Assembly: GCF_016820635.1 (NCBI RefSeq)
Contig: NZ_WSFU01000015.1
Coordinates: 1 to 64,000 of the forward strand
Reading direction: 5' to 3'
Length of the DNA stretch: 64,000 nucleotides
Origin: Anaeromonas gelatinilytica
GTDB taxonomy: Bacteria > Bacillota > Clostridia > Tissierellales > SIT17
Part shown: positions 17,311-25,884 of the stretch, one piece after another
How positions within the stretch are numbered: the stretch's first letter is position 1
Layout: every line of letters starts with the position of its first letter
Program-made: the position numbers and the translations under genes
The notes under the pieces: model-generated
What the model saw: the letters and a program-made list of their open reading frames with translations, nothing else
What the model was told of the DNA's origin: nothing
Databases searched by the model: none

Positions 17311-18909
17311 ATGGAAAATTTTTTTAATATCCTAGATGAAGAATTTTATTTGGAAGAAAAAAAGGTAGATCCATCAGTTCCTACAGATATACCAAAATTT
17401 GTAGATCCAATGCCTATACCACAAATTGCAAAACCAGTTTATGATTGTTATGAATCAAATGAAAAGGAATTATTCTATAATATTAAAATGCAAGAAGCTA
17501 AACATAGATTTCATAAGTACTTTCCTTTAACTACTATTTTTGGATACAATGGAACTTATCCAGGTCCTACGATAGAGGCTTCCAAGGATGTCCATATTAA
17601 AGTTAAATGGGAGAATAAACTACCATGTAAACATATTCTTCCCATTGATCATACTCTTCACGGTACGTTGGATACTCCTGATGTAAGAACAGTGGTTCAT
17701 CTTCATGGAGCTAATGTTGAGTCTGATAGTGATGGATATCCTGAAGCATGGTATTCTAAAAATAATGAATTTATAGGACCGAAATACACCAAAGAAGTAT
17801 ATGAATATACTAATCACCAGGCAGGTGCTACATTATGGTATCATGATCATGCAATTGGGATTACTAGGTTAAATATATATGCAGGATTAGTTGGATTCTA
17901 CATTATTAGAGATTTTTTTGAAGAGAAACTAAATCTTCCAAAGGATGAATATGAAATACCAATTATGATTCAGGATAAATCCTTCAACAAGGATGGATCA
18001 TTATTCTATCCTGATAATGCAACTCCACCTGTTAATTTTCCTGTTCCATCAACATCTTCGTTTTTCTTTGGAAATACAATAGTAGTAAATGGAAAGGTTT
18101 GGCCTTATCTTAAAGTAGAACCTCGTAAATATAGATTTAGAATGCTAAATGGTTCAAATAACCGTGCCTATGATTTAAAATTAAGTAACGGTGGGACTAT
18201 TCATCAAATTGGTACTGATTTGGGATTATTAGAACATCCTGTTGATATCAAGTCTTTTATTCTAGAACCTGCTGAAAGAATAGATTTAGTAATCGATTTC
18301 TCAAAGTATAAAGGAGAAGAAATAATACTATTAAATGATGGACCAGGACCAGCTAGTCCTGGTACTGATCAAATATTAAAATTCAAGGTGGAGAAAAAAT
18401 TAAAATCTTCAGACAAAAGTACTATCCCATATAATCTAATGCCAAAGCATAAAATTAACCCTACACTAGCTGCAAAAGAGAGAACTCTGGTCCTTGGTGA
18501 AACTACGGATGGTTATGGTAGAGTGATGCATTTGCTCAATAATAAAATGTGGAGTGATCCTGCTACTGAAAAGCCAAAACTAGATACAATTGAAATATGG
18601 CATTTAGTAAACACATTTAATTTTCCACACCCAATTCATCTTCACTTAGTACACTTTGAAATATTAGGTAGAAAGGTATATTCAGATGGTGATTTCGACG
18701 AGGATGGAAACTATAAGTTTGATTTGGATTCTTTAACACCACCCTTGGATTTTGAAAAAGGACCTAAAGACGTAGTGAGGACAGATCCTAATCAGGTAAC
18801 ATCAATTGTCATGCACTTTAAAGAACACTCCGGGGAATATGTATGGCATTGCCATATACTTGAACATGAGGATAATGATATGATGAGGCCACTTATTGTA
18901 GAAAAATAG
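17311..18909 (+). CDS. cotA: CotA-like multicopper oxidase (laccase)
   Basis: The 532-residue protein follows Bacillus spore-coat laccase CotA along its length. It has three cupredoxin domains and no signal peptide. The copper motifs are complete: VVHLHG and LWYHDHA (type 2/3 copper), HPIHLHL, and C-terminal HCHILEHEDNDMMRP (type 1 Cys and His, with the axial Met position occupied). The N-terminus carries about 30 extra residues relative to CotA. GGAGGG lies 6 bases before the ATG. It stands alone on the plus strand between a divergent promoter region and a strong terminator. Such enzymes use O2, so a coat location and possible transfer from Bacilli are plausible inferences. Confidence 0.92.
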   Translation: MENFFNILDEEFYLEEKKVDPSVPTDIPKFVDPMPIPQIAKPVYDCYESNEKELFYNIKMQEAKHRFHKYFPLTTIFGYNGTYPGPTIEASKDVHIKVKWENKLPCKHILPIDHTLHGTLDTPDVRTVVHLHGANVESDSDGYPEAWYSKNNEFIGPKYTKEVYEYTNHQAGATLWYHDHAIGITRLNIYAGLVGFYIIRDFFEEKLNLPKDEYEIPIMIQDKSFNKDGSLFYPDNATPPVNFPVPSTSSFFFGNTIVVNGKVWPYLKVEPRKYRFRMLNGSNNRAYDLKLSNGGTIHQIGTDLGLLEHPVDIKSFILEPAERIDLVIDFSKYKGEEIILLNDGPGPASPGTDQILKFKVEKKLKSSDKSTIPYNLMPKHKINPTLAAKERTLVLGETTDGYGRVMHLLNNKMWSDPATEKPKLDTIEIWHLVNTFNFPHPIHLHLVHFEILGRKVYSDGDFDEDGNYKFDLDSLTPPLDFEKGPKDVVRTDPNQVTSIVMHFKEHSGEYVWHCHILEHEDNDMMRPLIVEK

Positions 18910-18929
18910 ATCTAATAATTAACTCTATT

Positions 18930-18954
18930 AAAAGGCGACCTGTGGTCGCCTTTT
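18930..18954. terminator. Bidirectional terminator between the oxidase gene and glyA
   Basis: A perfect 11-bp stem, AAAAGGCGACC / GGTCGCCTTTT, with a 3-base loop has T runs available in both directions. It serves the convergent oxidase gene and glyA. Confidence 0.92.
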
Positions 18955-19043
18955 AATAAAAAATTCCCCTTGAACTTTAATACTTAATTCACTATCCGCT
19001 ACCCTGTTTTTCTCCAAAATACTGAATCAAAATTATCTAGTTC

Positions 19044-20291
19044 CTATGGTCTGTAAAATGATGATCTTGATGGTAAACCAAAATTATCAGTTAATCTATG
19101 AACTTCAACCTTTAACTTCTCTATGTCTTCTTTTTTAATTATTGCTCTATAAATAATATCTGCAATTTTATCCATCTCTTCTTCTTTCATACCTCTGGTA
19201 GTTATTGCAGGAGTACCTAACCTTATACCACTAGTTATAAATGGTGATTTTTCATCAAATGGTATAGTATTTTTATTAACTGTTATATCTATATCTGTTA
19301 ATATATGTTCAGCTTCTTTACCCGTTAGATCATGATCAATAACATTTATTAATATTAAATGATTATCTGTCCCACCTGAAACTAAATTCAATCCTCTTTT
19401 TGTTAAACCTTCTGCTAAAGCCTTAGCATTTTTTACAACTTGATTTTGATAGTTAACAAATTCTTCATCCATTGCTTCTTTAAAAGATACTGCTTTTGCA
19501 GCAATCACATGCATCAATGGACCACCTTGAATACCAGGGAAAATTGCCTTATCAATTTTAGCAGCATGTTCTTTCTTACATAAAATGGCTCCACCCCTAG
19601 GTCCTCTTAAGGTTTTATGAGTAGTGGTAGTAACGAAATCTGCATATTCTACTGGATTCATATGTAAACCTGCAGCAACTAATCCAGCAATATGCGCCAT
19701 ATCTACCATTAAATATGCTCCTACTTCATCTGCAATTTCTCTAAATTTCTTAAAATCTATCTTTCTAGGATATGCACTGGCTCCAGCAATTATAAGTTTT
19801 GGATTATTTGCCTTTGCTATTTCTAAAACATCATCATAATTTATTTGTTCAGTATCCTTATCTACTCCATAAGAAACAAAATTATAATATATTCCAGAAA
19901 TATTTACAGGACTTCCATGGGTTAAATGACCTCCATGAGATAAATTCATTCCTAAAACTGTATCTCCAGGCTCAAGTATGCTGAAGTATACTGCTAAGTT
20001 AGCATTAGAACCAGAGTGAGGTTGAACATTTGCATGCTCTGCTTTATAAATTTCTTTTAATCTGTCACGAGCTAAATCTTCTACTACATCTACATATTCA
20101 CATCCAGCATAATACCTTTTGTTAGGATAACCTTCTGCATATTTATTAGTCATAACACTTCCCATTGCTTCTAATACAGCATCACTAACATAATTTTCTG
20201 AGGCAATTAATTCTATCCCAGCTTTTTGTCTTGAGAACTCTTTATTAATTGTCTCGTATACTTCACTATCACTCATTTGTAATTTATTCAT
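19044..20291 (-). CDS. glyA: Serine hydroxymethyltransferase
   Basis: GlyA interconverts serine and glycine with tetrahydrofolate, feeding one-carbon units to purines and thymidylate. The 415-residue protein has the family motifs [33 protein letters not shown] and the PLP-lysine motif [15 protein letters not shown]. The C-terminus [14 protein letters not shown] is intact. The start at 20291 has GGGTGG 8 bases upstream; an in-frame start at 20303 overlaps that site. A good promoter lies at 20324-20352. It is transcribed away from the ThrE-like pair, which may export serine or threonine, giving a plausible serine-related divergent pair. Confidence 0.97.
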   Translation of the reverse strand: MNKLQMSDSEVYETINKEFSRQKAGIELIASENYVSDAVLEAMGSVMTNKYAEGYPNKRYYAGCEYVDVVEDLARDRLKEIYKAEHANVQPHSGSNANLAVYFSILEPGDTVLGMNLSHGGHLTHGSPVNISGIYYNFVSYGVDKDTEQINYDDVLEIAKANNPKLIIAGASAYPRKIDFKKFREIADEVGAYLMVDMAHIAGLVAAGLHMNPVEYADFVTTTTHKTLRGPRGGAILCKKEHAAKIDKAIFPGIQGGPLMHVIAAKAVSFKEAMDEEFVNYQNQVVKNAKALAEGLTKRGLNLVSGGTDNHLILINVIDHDLTGKEAEHILTDIDITVNKNTIPFDEKSPFITSGIRLGTPAITTRGMKEEEMDKIADIIYRAIIKKEDIEKLKVEVHRLTDNFGLPSRSSFYRP

Positions 20292-20323
20292 ATCTCTGAC
20301 CACCCTTCCCGTATCTTATCTAT

Positions 20324-20352
20324 ATAATAACCAATATTATATAATTAGTCAA
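20324..20352 (-). promoter_or_regulatory. glyA promoter
   Basis: On the minus strand TTGACT (20352-20347) and TATTAT (20329-20324) are spaced by 17 bases, about 30 bases before the glyA start codon. An extended -10 (TGTTATAAT) for the opposite gene lies at about 20393-20401. Confidence 0.7.
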
Positions 20353-20440
20353 AATATTATTTTTATTATTTCCTTAAATTAATATATTTAAAATGTTATA
20401 ATATATATTAAATCTATAGGCTTTATTGAGGAGGATACTA

Positions 20441-21196
20441 ATGAAAAAAGATGAAATAAAAAATTTATTAGTCATGTCTATATTAGCTGGAAAAATAATG
20501 TTAAGAAATGGCGCAGAAACCTATAGGGTAGAAGATACTATAATAAGAATATGTAAATCAAGAAATATTCAATATGTAGAAACTTTCGTTACTCCCACTG
20601 GTATATTTTTATCAGTGGAACATGAAGATAAACTCTTTTCTTATATTAAAAGAATTAAATCTATATCTATAGATTTACATAAAATATCCGAAGTTAATAA
20701 TTTTTCTAGAAAATTTGTTAATTCAGATATGTCAATATCAGAAGGAATGAAAATATTAGAAAGCATTGACACTATACCTACATTTAAAAGTATAGTAAGA
20801 TATATTTTCGGTGGAGTTGCTGGTGGTTTTTTTACATTAATGTTTCAAGGAAGCTTTTTAGATTTTATAGCTTCTTTTATCACCAGTTTTACATTATTAA
20901 TTCTATTAGATTATATAAAAAAAATACCTATCACGTTTTTTTTGAGTAACATTATAGGCAGTATATTTATCACATTATTTTCTATAGCATTATTCAAACT
21001 AGGTATTGGTAATGACATAAATAAAATTATAATTGGATCATTAATGCCCTTAGTTCCAGGGGTTGTTATTACTAACGCTATACGAGATTTCATATCAGGC
21101 GACTTTTTATCAGGAACATCTAGAGCAATTGAAGGTATTATAATAGCCTTAGCTATAGCATTTGGAGTTGGAATTATTCTAAGATTAGGTATTTAA
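20441..21196 (+). CDS. Threonine/serine exporter, ThrE N-terminal-type subunit
   Basis: About 251 residues. An N-terminal soluble part (about 1-115) carries the ThrE signature RNGAETYRVEDTI and FVTPTGIFLSVE. It is followed by about five hydrophobic spans, with the pattern LMPLVPGVVITNAIRDFISGD typical of this transporter. GAGGAGG lies 6 bases before the ATG at 20441. Actinobacterial ThrE fuses this part with the next gene's part; here they are separate genes 37 bases apart and probably form one exporter. The substrate is inferred from the family. Confidence 0.88.
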   Translation: MKKDEIKNLLVMSILAGKIMLRNGAETYRVEDTIIRICKSRNIQYVETFVTPTGIFLSVEHEDKLFSYIKRIKSISIDLHKISEVNNFSRKFVNSDMSISEGMKILESIDTIPTFKSIVRYIFGGVAGGFFTLMFQGSFLDFIASFITSFTLLILLDYIKKIPITFFLSNIIGSIFITLFSIALFKLGIGNDINKIIIGSLMPLVPGVVITNAIRDFISGDFLSGTSRAIEGIIIALAIAFGVGIILRLGI

Positions 21197-21233
21197 TACT
21201 TTCTTTTAATTTATTAAATCGGAGGACTATTTC

Positions 21234-21695
21234 ATGTTTTATATCAAACAATTTATATATGGATTTTTATCTACTATGGGATTTTCAATTATTTTTAATA
21301 CATCAAGGGAATCTATTTCCAAATCTAGCTTAAATGGTGCCATTGGTTGGATAATTTATATAGTATTAACTGATACTCTAGATTCTTCGGTTATAGCAGC
21401 TTTTTTCGGAGCTTTAAGTGTAGGAATTTTAGGAGAGTTATTTGCAAGATTCTTTAAAAAACCAGCTACAATTTTTATTATCCCTGGAATTGTTCCATTA
21501 GTACCTGGATCAGGTATGTACTATACAATGCTAGCAATAACTGAAAAAAGGTTTATTGAAGCAGCTGATTTAGGAAGTGAAACTCTTTTTATTGCAGCAT
21601 CAATTGCAAGTGCTCTTATAGTATCAATATCCATTGGCAAGTTACTAAGAACATCTAACTTTAAAAAACTAAATAAAAAGAAAAAAAATTTCTAA
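21234..21695 (+). CDS. Threonine/serine exporter, ThrE C-terminal-type subunit
   Basis: A 153-residue membrane protein with about five hydrophobic spans and the matching ThrE-type motif IIPGIVPLVPGSGMYYTMLA. It corresponds to the C-terminal half of fused ThrE transporters (the ThrE_2 type). GGAGG precedes the ATG. It ends with a basic tail (KKLNKKKKNF), which fits the positive-inside rule. It is in one operon with the preceding gene, and a terminator follows directly. Confidence 0.87.
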   Translation: MFYIKQFIYGFLSTMGFSIIFNTSRESISKSSLNGAIGWIIYIVLTDTLDSSVIAAFFGALSVGILGELFARFFKKPATIFIIPGIVPLVPGSGMYYTMLAITEKRFIEAADLGSETLFIAASIASALIVSISIGKLLRTSNFKKLNKKKKNF

Positions 21696-21722
21696 ACATC
21701 TACTATCAAGATGTTTAGAAAT
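21688..21722. terminator. Bidirectional terminator between the thrE-like pair and the CsoR-family gene
   Basis: A 14-bp stem, ATTTCTAAACATCT / AGATGTTTAGAAAT, has a 7-base loop and is followed on the plus strand by CTTTTATTT. It lies between convergent genes. Confidence 0.85.
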
Positions 21723-21725
21723 CTT

Positions 21726-21998
21726 TTATTTCGTATATTTAACCATTATATTTATTAAATTTTGTATTGCTTCTTCACTATCATCCCCATTAATTATATC
21801 CTGCTCAATACAAGCCTTCATATAATTTTCTAATATTAATCCTCCAACATTATTTAAAGCAGATTTAGCCGCAGCAATTTGTATCAAAATATCGCCACAA
21901 TATTTGTCCTCTTCTACCATTTTTTGAATTCCTTTGATTTGGCCTTCTATTTTTCTTAATCTTGTTATAGAACTCTTTTTTGTAGCTTCATCTTTCAT
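21726..21998 (-). CDS. CsoR/FrmR-family repressor with altered ligand set
   Basis: A 90-residue all-helical DNA-binding protein of the DUF156 (CsoR/RcnR/FrmR/CstR) family. The signature RLRKIEGQIKGIQKMVEEDKYCGDILIQ is present, read in pieces from residue 13. The classic copper ligands of CsoR are Cys, His and Cys spaced 25 and 4 residues. Here those positions are Cys34, Tyr59 and Cys63, so the His is missing. Two Cys without His is the CstR (persulfide-sensing) pattern, but another inducer is possible. GGAGG precedes the ATG. It lies just downstream of an RseC-like gene. No copper ATPase or sulfur operon adjoins it. Confidence 0.9.
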   Translation of the reverse strand: MKDEATKKSSITRLRKIEGQIKGIQKMVEEDKYCGDILIQIAAAKSALNNVGGLILENYMKACIEQDIINGDDSEEAIQNLINIMVKYTK

Positions 21999-22017
21999 TT
22001 TATTATTCCTCCATGAA

Positions 22018-22440
22018 TTATAATACTTTTACTATTTTTAATTCTGCAGAATTTTTATTCTTAATTGTATTATCAATGAACCTCAATATAAAATATGATA
22101 TTACTAAAAAGACTAATCCACTTAAAAACCCTAAAGATTCATAATCCGAAAATCCAATAGAACGAAAAACATAAATGCCTCCTGCTATCCCAACAATAAG
22201 CATTATTAACGGAACAATATATGCAATAAAAGCAGATTTCATTAAACTTTTAGTTTTCATCTCTACTTCTACAAAATTACCAACTTTTGCTCCAATTGTA
22301 TTTTTAATATTAACTCTCATAGCTGGCACATTACATCCTCCGCCACAACTACTACATTTTTCACCACATGCACTTGTTCTTCTAATATCAACTACAGCAA
22401 TTTCATCCTTTATATTAACAACATAGCCTATTTGATCCAT
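22018..22440 (-). CDS. SoxR-reducing system protein RseC-like
   Basis: A 140-residue membrane protein of the RseC/MucC family. A short N-terminal soluble region holds Cys25, Cys29, Cys32 and Cys36 in ACGEKCSSCGGGCN, likely an iron-sulfur or thiol site. Two hydrophobic segments (about 75-95 and 100-120) follow. In many anaerobes this family sits with Rnf electron-transport genes; none is visible in this window. AAGGAGG precedes the ATG. It lies 19 bases upstream of the CsoR-family gene and is probably co-transcribed with it. Its exact function is unproven. Confidence 0.85.
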   Translation of the reverse strand: MDQIGYVVNIKDEIAVVDIRRTSACGEKCSSCGGGCNVPAMRVNIKNTIGAKVGNFVEVEMKTKSLMKSAFIAYIVPLIMLIVGIAGGIYVFRSIGFSDYESLGFLSGLVFLVISYFILRFIDNTIKNKNSAELKIVKVL

Positions 22441-22534
22441 AATTTTTCCTCCTTATGGCTACTTGATTACTATACTTAAATAATATCACAAGAAAGATTA
22501 TCCTTCAATTTATTTAATACAATATCATTCTGCA

Positions 22535-24316
22535 TTATTTTTTATTTAACAAAGAAATATTTAACTCATCGAGTTGAGACTTTTGCACTTCACTGGGTGC
22601 TTCGGTTAGTAATGATGTTGCATTTTGAGTTTTAGGAAATGCTATTACATCCCTTATATTTTTCATCCCAGTTAATAACATCATTAACCTATCAAAGCCA
22701 TAAGCAATTCCTCCATGAGGTGGTACTCCATATTTAAACGCTTCAAGTAAAAAGCCAAACTTATTCCATGCTTCTTCATTGCTAAAACCTAAAGCTTTGA
22801 AAATCTTTTCTTGTAATTCAGAATTATTAATTCTTATACTTCCCCCACCAATTTCATCTCCATTTATAACTATATCATAAGCTTTAGCTCTAACTTTTTC
22901 TGGAGCTGTTTCTAATAATTCAATATCTTCATCTACAGGATGAGTAAATGGATGATGTTTAGCTACATATCTATCCTCATCTTCATTATATTCGAATAGT
23001 GGGAATTCAGTTATCCACACAAATTCAAACACGTCATCATCAATAAGATCCAATTTCTTTGCAACTTCAATTCTTAAGTGCCCTAAGGAATCTAAAACTA
23101 CTTTTTTCTTATCAGCAACTAAGAAAATTATATCTCCAGCTTTTCCACCAAATTTTTCAATTATATTTCCTATTTCCTCTTCACTTAAGAATTTTTCTAT
23201 AGGAGAACTAATTCCTTCTTCAGTTATCTTTATCCACGCTAGACCCTTTGCACCATAAGTTTTAATATATTTTTCTAATTTTGAAATTCCTTTTCTACTA
23301 AATTCATTTTCATAACCATTTACATTTATACCTCTTACTTCTCCTCCACTATTAACCGTACCAGAAAAAACTTTGAATTGAGAATCTTTAACTAATTCAG
23401 ATACATCAGATATCTCAAAATCAAATCTTAAATCTGGTTTATCTGATCCATATTTATTCATTGCTTCATTATAAGTCATTCTTCTAATTGGCAATCTTAT
23501 CTCTATTCCCTTTATTTCTTTGAATATTTCATATAAAAGTTCTTCATTTAATTTTATTATATCTTCTATATCAACAAATGACATTTCTACATCAATTTGA
23601 GTAAATTCTGGTTGTCTGTTAGCTCTTAAATCTTCATCTCTAAAACATTTTATTATCTGATAATATCTATCCATTCCAGAAACCATCAATAATTGTTTCA
23701 TTAATTGTGGTGATTGAGGTAATGCAAAAAATTTACCTGGATTAACTCTACTAGGAACTAAATAGTCTCTTGCTCCTTCAGGTGTTGGTTTTGTTAACAT
23801 TGGTGTTTCAACTTCAATAAAAGAATTATTATCATAAAAAGCTCTAACAATTTTTGCGGTCTTATGTCTTATTTTAAGATTATTCTGCATATATGATTTT
23901 CTCAAATCAAGATATCTATATTTTAATCTCATAGTATCTGAAACATCATCATTATCTTTGATATATATAGGTGGAGTCTCAGATTCATCTAGTATTTTTA
24001 ATTCTTTAACAAAAACCTCGATATCCCCAGTTGGCATTTCCTGATTTTTAGAATGTCTTTCAACTACTTTACCTCTAATAGCAATTACAAATTCATTTCT
24101 TATTTTATCAGCTTTATTAAAAGCTTCTTCTGAGAATTCTGTATCAAATACAATCTGAGATATTCCAGTGGTATCTCTCAAATCAACAAATATTAGTCCA
24201 CCTAAATTTCTTCTTTTTTGAACCCATCCCATCAAAACTACTTCATCATCAATATTATTTGACCTCAAATTTCCACACATATTAGTTCTTCTTAGTTTTC
24301 CCATTTTTTCGCTCAT
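22535..24316 (-). CDS. aspS: Aspartate-tRNA ligase
   Basis: The class II synthetase charges tRNA-Asp (possibly also tRNA-Asn; sequence alone does not decide). The 593-residue length and domain order are bacterial: N-terminal OB-fold anticodon-binding domain (about 1-105), catalytic core, and the GAD insertion (about 285-420). Motif 2 is FRDEDLRANRQPEFTQIDVE, and motif 3 is GIAYGFDRLMML near 540. GGGAGG lies before the ATG at 24316, 4 bases after hisS. It is the second gene of a T-box-controlled hisS-aspS operon. Confidence 0.97.
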   Translation of the reverse strand: MSEKMGKLRRTNMCGNLRSNNIDDEVVLMGWVQKRRNLGGLIFVDLRDTTGISQIVFDTEFSEEAFNKADKIRNEFVIAIRGKVVERHSKNQEMPTGDIEVFVKELKILDESETPPIYIKDNDDVSDTMRLKYRYLDLRKSYMQNNLKIRHKTAKIVRAFYDNNSFIEVETPMLTKPTPEGARDYLVPSRVNPGKFFALPQSPQLMKQLLMVSGMDRYYQIIKCFRDEDLRANRQPEFTQIDVEMSFVDIEDIIKLNEELLYEIFKEIKGIEIRLPIRRMTYNEAMNKYGSDKPDLRFDFEISDVSELVKDSQFKVFSGTVNSGGEVRGINVNGYENEFSRKGISKLEKYIKTYGAKGLAWIKITEEGISSPIEKFLSEEEIGNIIEKFGGKAGDIIFLVADKKKVVLDSLGHLRIEVAKKLDLIDDDVFEFVWITEFPLFEYNEDEDRYVAKHHPFTHPVDEDIELLETAPEKVRAKAYDIVINGDEIGGGSIRINNSELQEKIFKALGFSNEEAWNKFGFLLEAFKYGVPPHGGIAYGFDRLMMLLTGMKNIRDVIAFPKTQNATSLLTEAPSEVQKSQLDELNISLLNKK

Positions 24317-24320
24317 TATG

Positions 24321-25586
24321 TTACCTCCCTAATTTAGCCTTTATTTTTTCTACTAAATTACTCAATTTAATTTCTTCCTGCTCTCCAGTCTTCATATTTT
24401 TAATACTAACTACATCTTTATCTATTTCATCTTCTCCAATTACTAAAGTATAAGTAGAATCTACTTTATTTGAATATTTAAACTGTGCTTTAACACTTCT
24501 ATCAAGATGATCTACATCAGAAGATATCCCTATTTCTCTTAATTTACTTACAATTTTTATAGATAATTTTTTTGCTTTATCTCCCATAGTTACAATGAAA
24601 ACATCTAATCCATTAGGCTTTGGAATTTCAAGATTATTATTTTCTAAAGTTAATAATAATCTTTCAATTCCCATACCAAATCCTATAGCAGGAGTATCAG
24701 GACCTCCAATTTCTTTGACTAATCCATCATAACGTCCTCCACCACATACTGTGCTTTTAGCACCTATCTCATTAGAAATAAATTCAAAAGCAGTCTTAGT
24801 ATAATAATCTAATCCTCTTACAATCTTTGCATTAACAGAGTAATCTATATCTAATACATCTAAATAACTTTTTACATCTGTAAAATGTTGTTCACATTCT
24901 TCACATAGATAGTCCAATATAATAGGTGCATCATCTAATTCAGCTTGACATTTATCATTTTTACAATCAAGTATCCTCATAGGATTCTTCTCAAATCTTG
25001 AATTACAAGTTTTGCATAAAATATCAAGTTTATTTTCTAAATATTCTCTTAAAGCTTTATCATATTCAGATCTGCATTTAGGACATCCTATACTATTAAT
25101 CTGTAATTCTACACCTTCAATTCCTAACCTCTTATATAAAGTATCAACAATACTTATCACTTCGGCATCTACTGATGCACTCCTACTACCATATACTTCT
25201 ACTCCAAATTGATGATGTTCTCTCAATCTACCCTTTTGAGGTCTTTCATATCTAAATACTGATGTTAAATAAAATGTTTTAATAGGTTGAGTACTTGCAT
25301 ATAATTTATTTTCTACATAAAGTCGCGCTGCTGGAGCCGTTCCTTCAGCTTTTAATGTTATACTTCTACCTCCCTTATCCTCAAATGTATACATTTCTTT
25401 TTGTACCACATCTGTTGTCTCTCCTACTCCCCTTTCAAATAATTCAGTATGTTCAAATGCAGGAGTTCTCAATTCATAATATCCAAAATTTTTACAAACC
25501 TCTCTAAAAATCTCCTCTAAATATTGCCATTTATAAGACTCTTCCGGCGTAACATCTTTAGTGCCTCTTGGAGCTTTTGTAAACAT
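24321..25586 (-). CDS. hisS: Histidine-tRNA ligase
   Basis: HisS charges tRNA-His. The 421-residue class II enzyme has the N-terminal APRGTKDVTPEE motif, motif 2 (FRYERPQKGRLREHHQFGVE), the histidine motif RGLDYYTKTAFEF near 260 and AIGFGMGIERLL. The C-terminal anticodon-binding domain (about 330-421) is complete. A Cys-rich insertion with CPKC, CKTC and CEEC (about 170-235) suggests a zinc-binding knuckle, known in some bacterial HisRS. AGGAGG precedes the ATG, and a T-box leader lies upstream. Confidence 0.97.
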   Translation of the reverse strand: MFTKAPRGTKDVTPEESYKWQYLEEIFREVCKNFGYYELRTPAFEHTELFERGVGETTDVVQKEMYTFEDKGGRSITLKAEGTAPAARLYVENKLYASTQPIKTFYLTSVFRYERPQKGRLREHHQFGVEVYGSRSASVDAEVISIVDTLYKRLGIEGVELQINSIGCPKCRSEYDKALREYLENKLDILCKTCNSRFEKNPMRILDCKNDKCQAELDDAPIILDYLCEECEQHFTDVKSYLDVLDIDYSVNAKIVRGLDYYTKTAFEFISNEIGAKSTVCGGGRYDGLVKEIGGPDTPAIGFGMGIERLLLTLENNNLEIPKPNGLDVFIVTMGDKAKKLSIKIVSKLREIGISSDVDHLDRSVKAQFKYSNKVDSTYTLVIGEDEIDKDVVSIKNMKTGEQEEIKLSNLVEKIKAKLGR

Positions 25587-25635
25587 AATATAACCTCCTT
25601 TTAAATATATGTAAATTTGTTTTTATAAAAACAAA

Positions 25636-25860
25636 GAACTCTTATCCTATAAAAGGACGAGAGTTCCAATTCCCGTGGTACCACCCTAATTGGTTAAATA
25701 ACCCACTTATTAAATCCATAACGGAGATAGCCGAATAACCCTAGTTTTATTTCAGATTATTTACTCCAAGGCGTCTTCATTAACCTTTAGTATCGGTTTG
25801 CAGCTACCACCGACTCTCTGAAACTAATAAAATCAACTACTCTTCCTCTTCTAAGTATTT
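25636..25860 (-). promoter_or_regulatory. T-box riboswitch leader of hisS-aspS, Asp specifier
   Basis: All T-box landmarks are present on the minus strand. Stem I carries an AGTA bulge motif and the AGAGAG-TCGGTGGTAGCTG segment. On its 3' side lies TGAAGACGCC, then GGAGTA. The conserved T-box core AGGGTGGTACCACGG is at about 25674-25688. The leader closes with a terminator hairpin, GAACTCT...AGAGTTC (25636-25666), followed by a T run. Opposite GAA, in the specifier position, is GAC (25775-25773), an aspartate codon. I find no His codon on this strand of stem I. The leader therefore probably senses uncharged tRNA-Asp and lets transcription continue into hisS and aspS. Confidence 0.93.
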
Positions 25861-25884
25861 TTATATTGTAAACATTATAGATTA

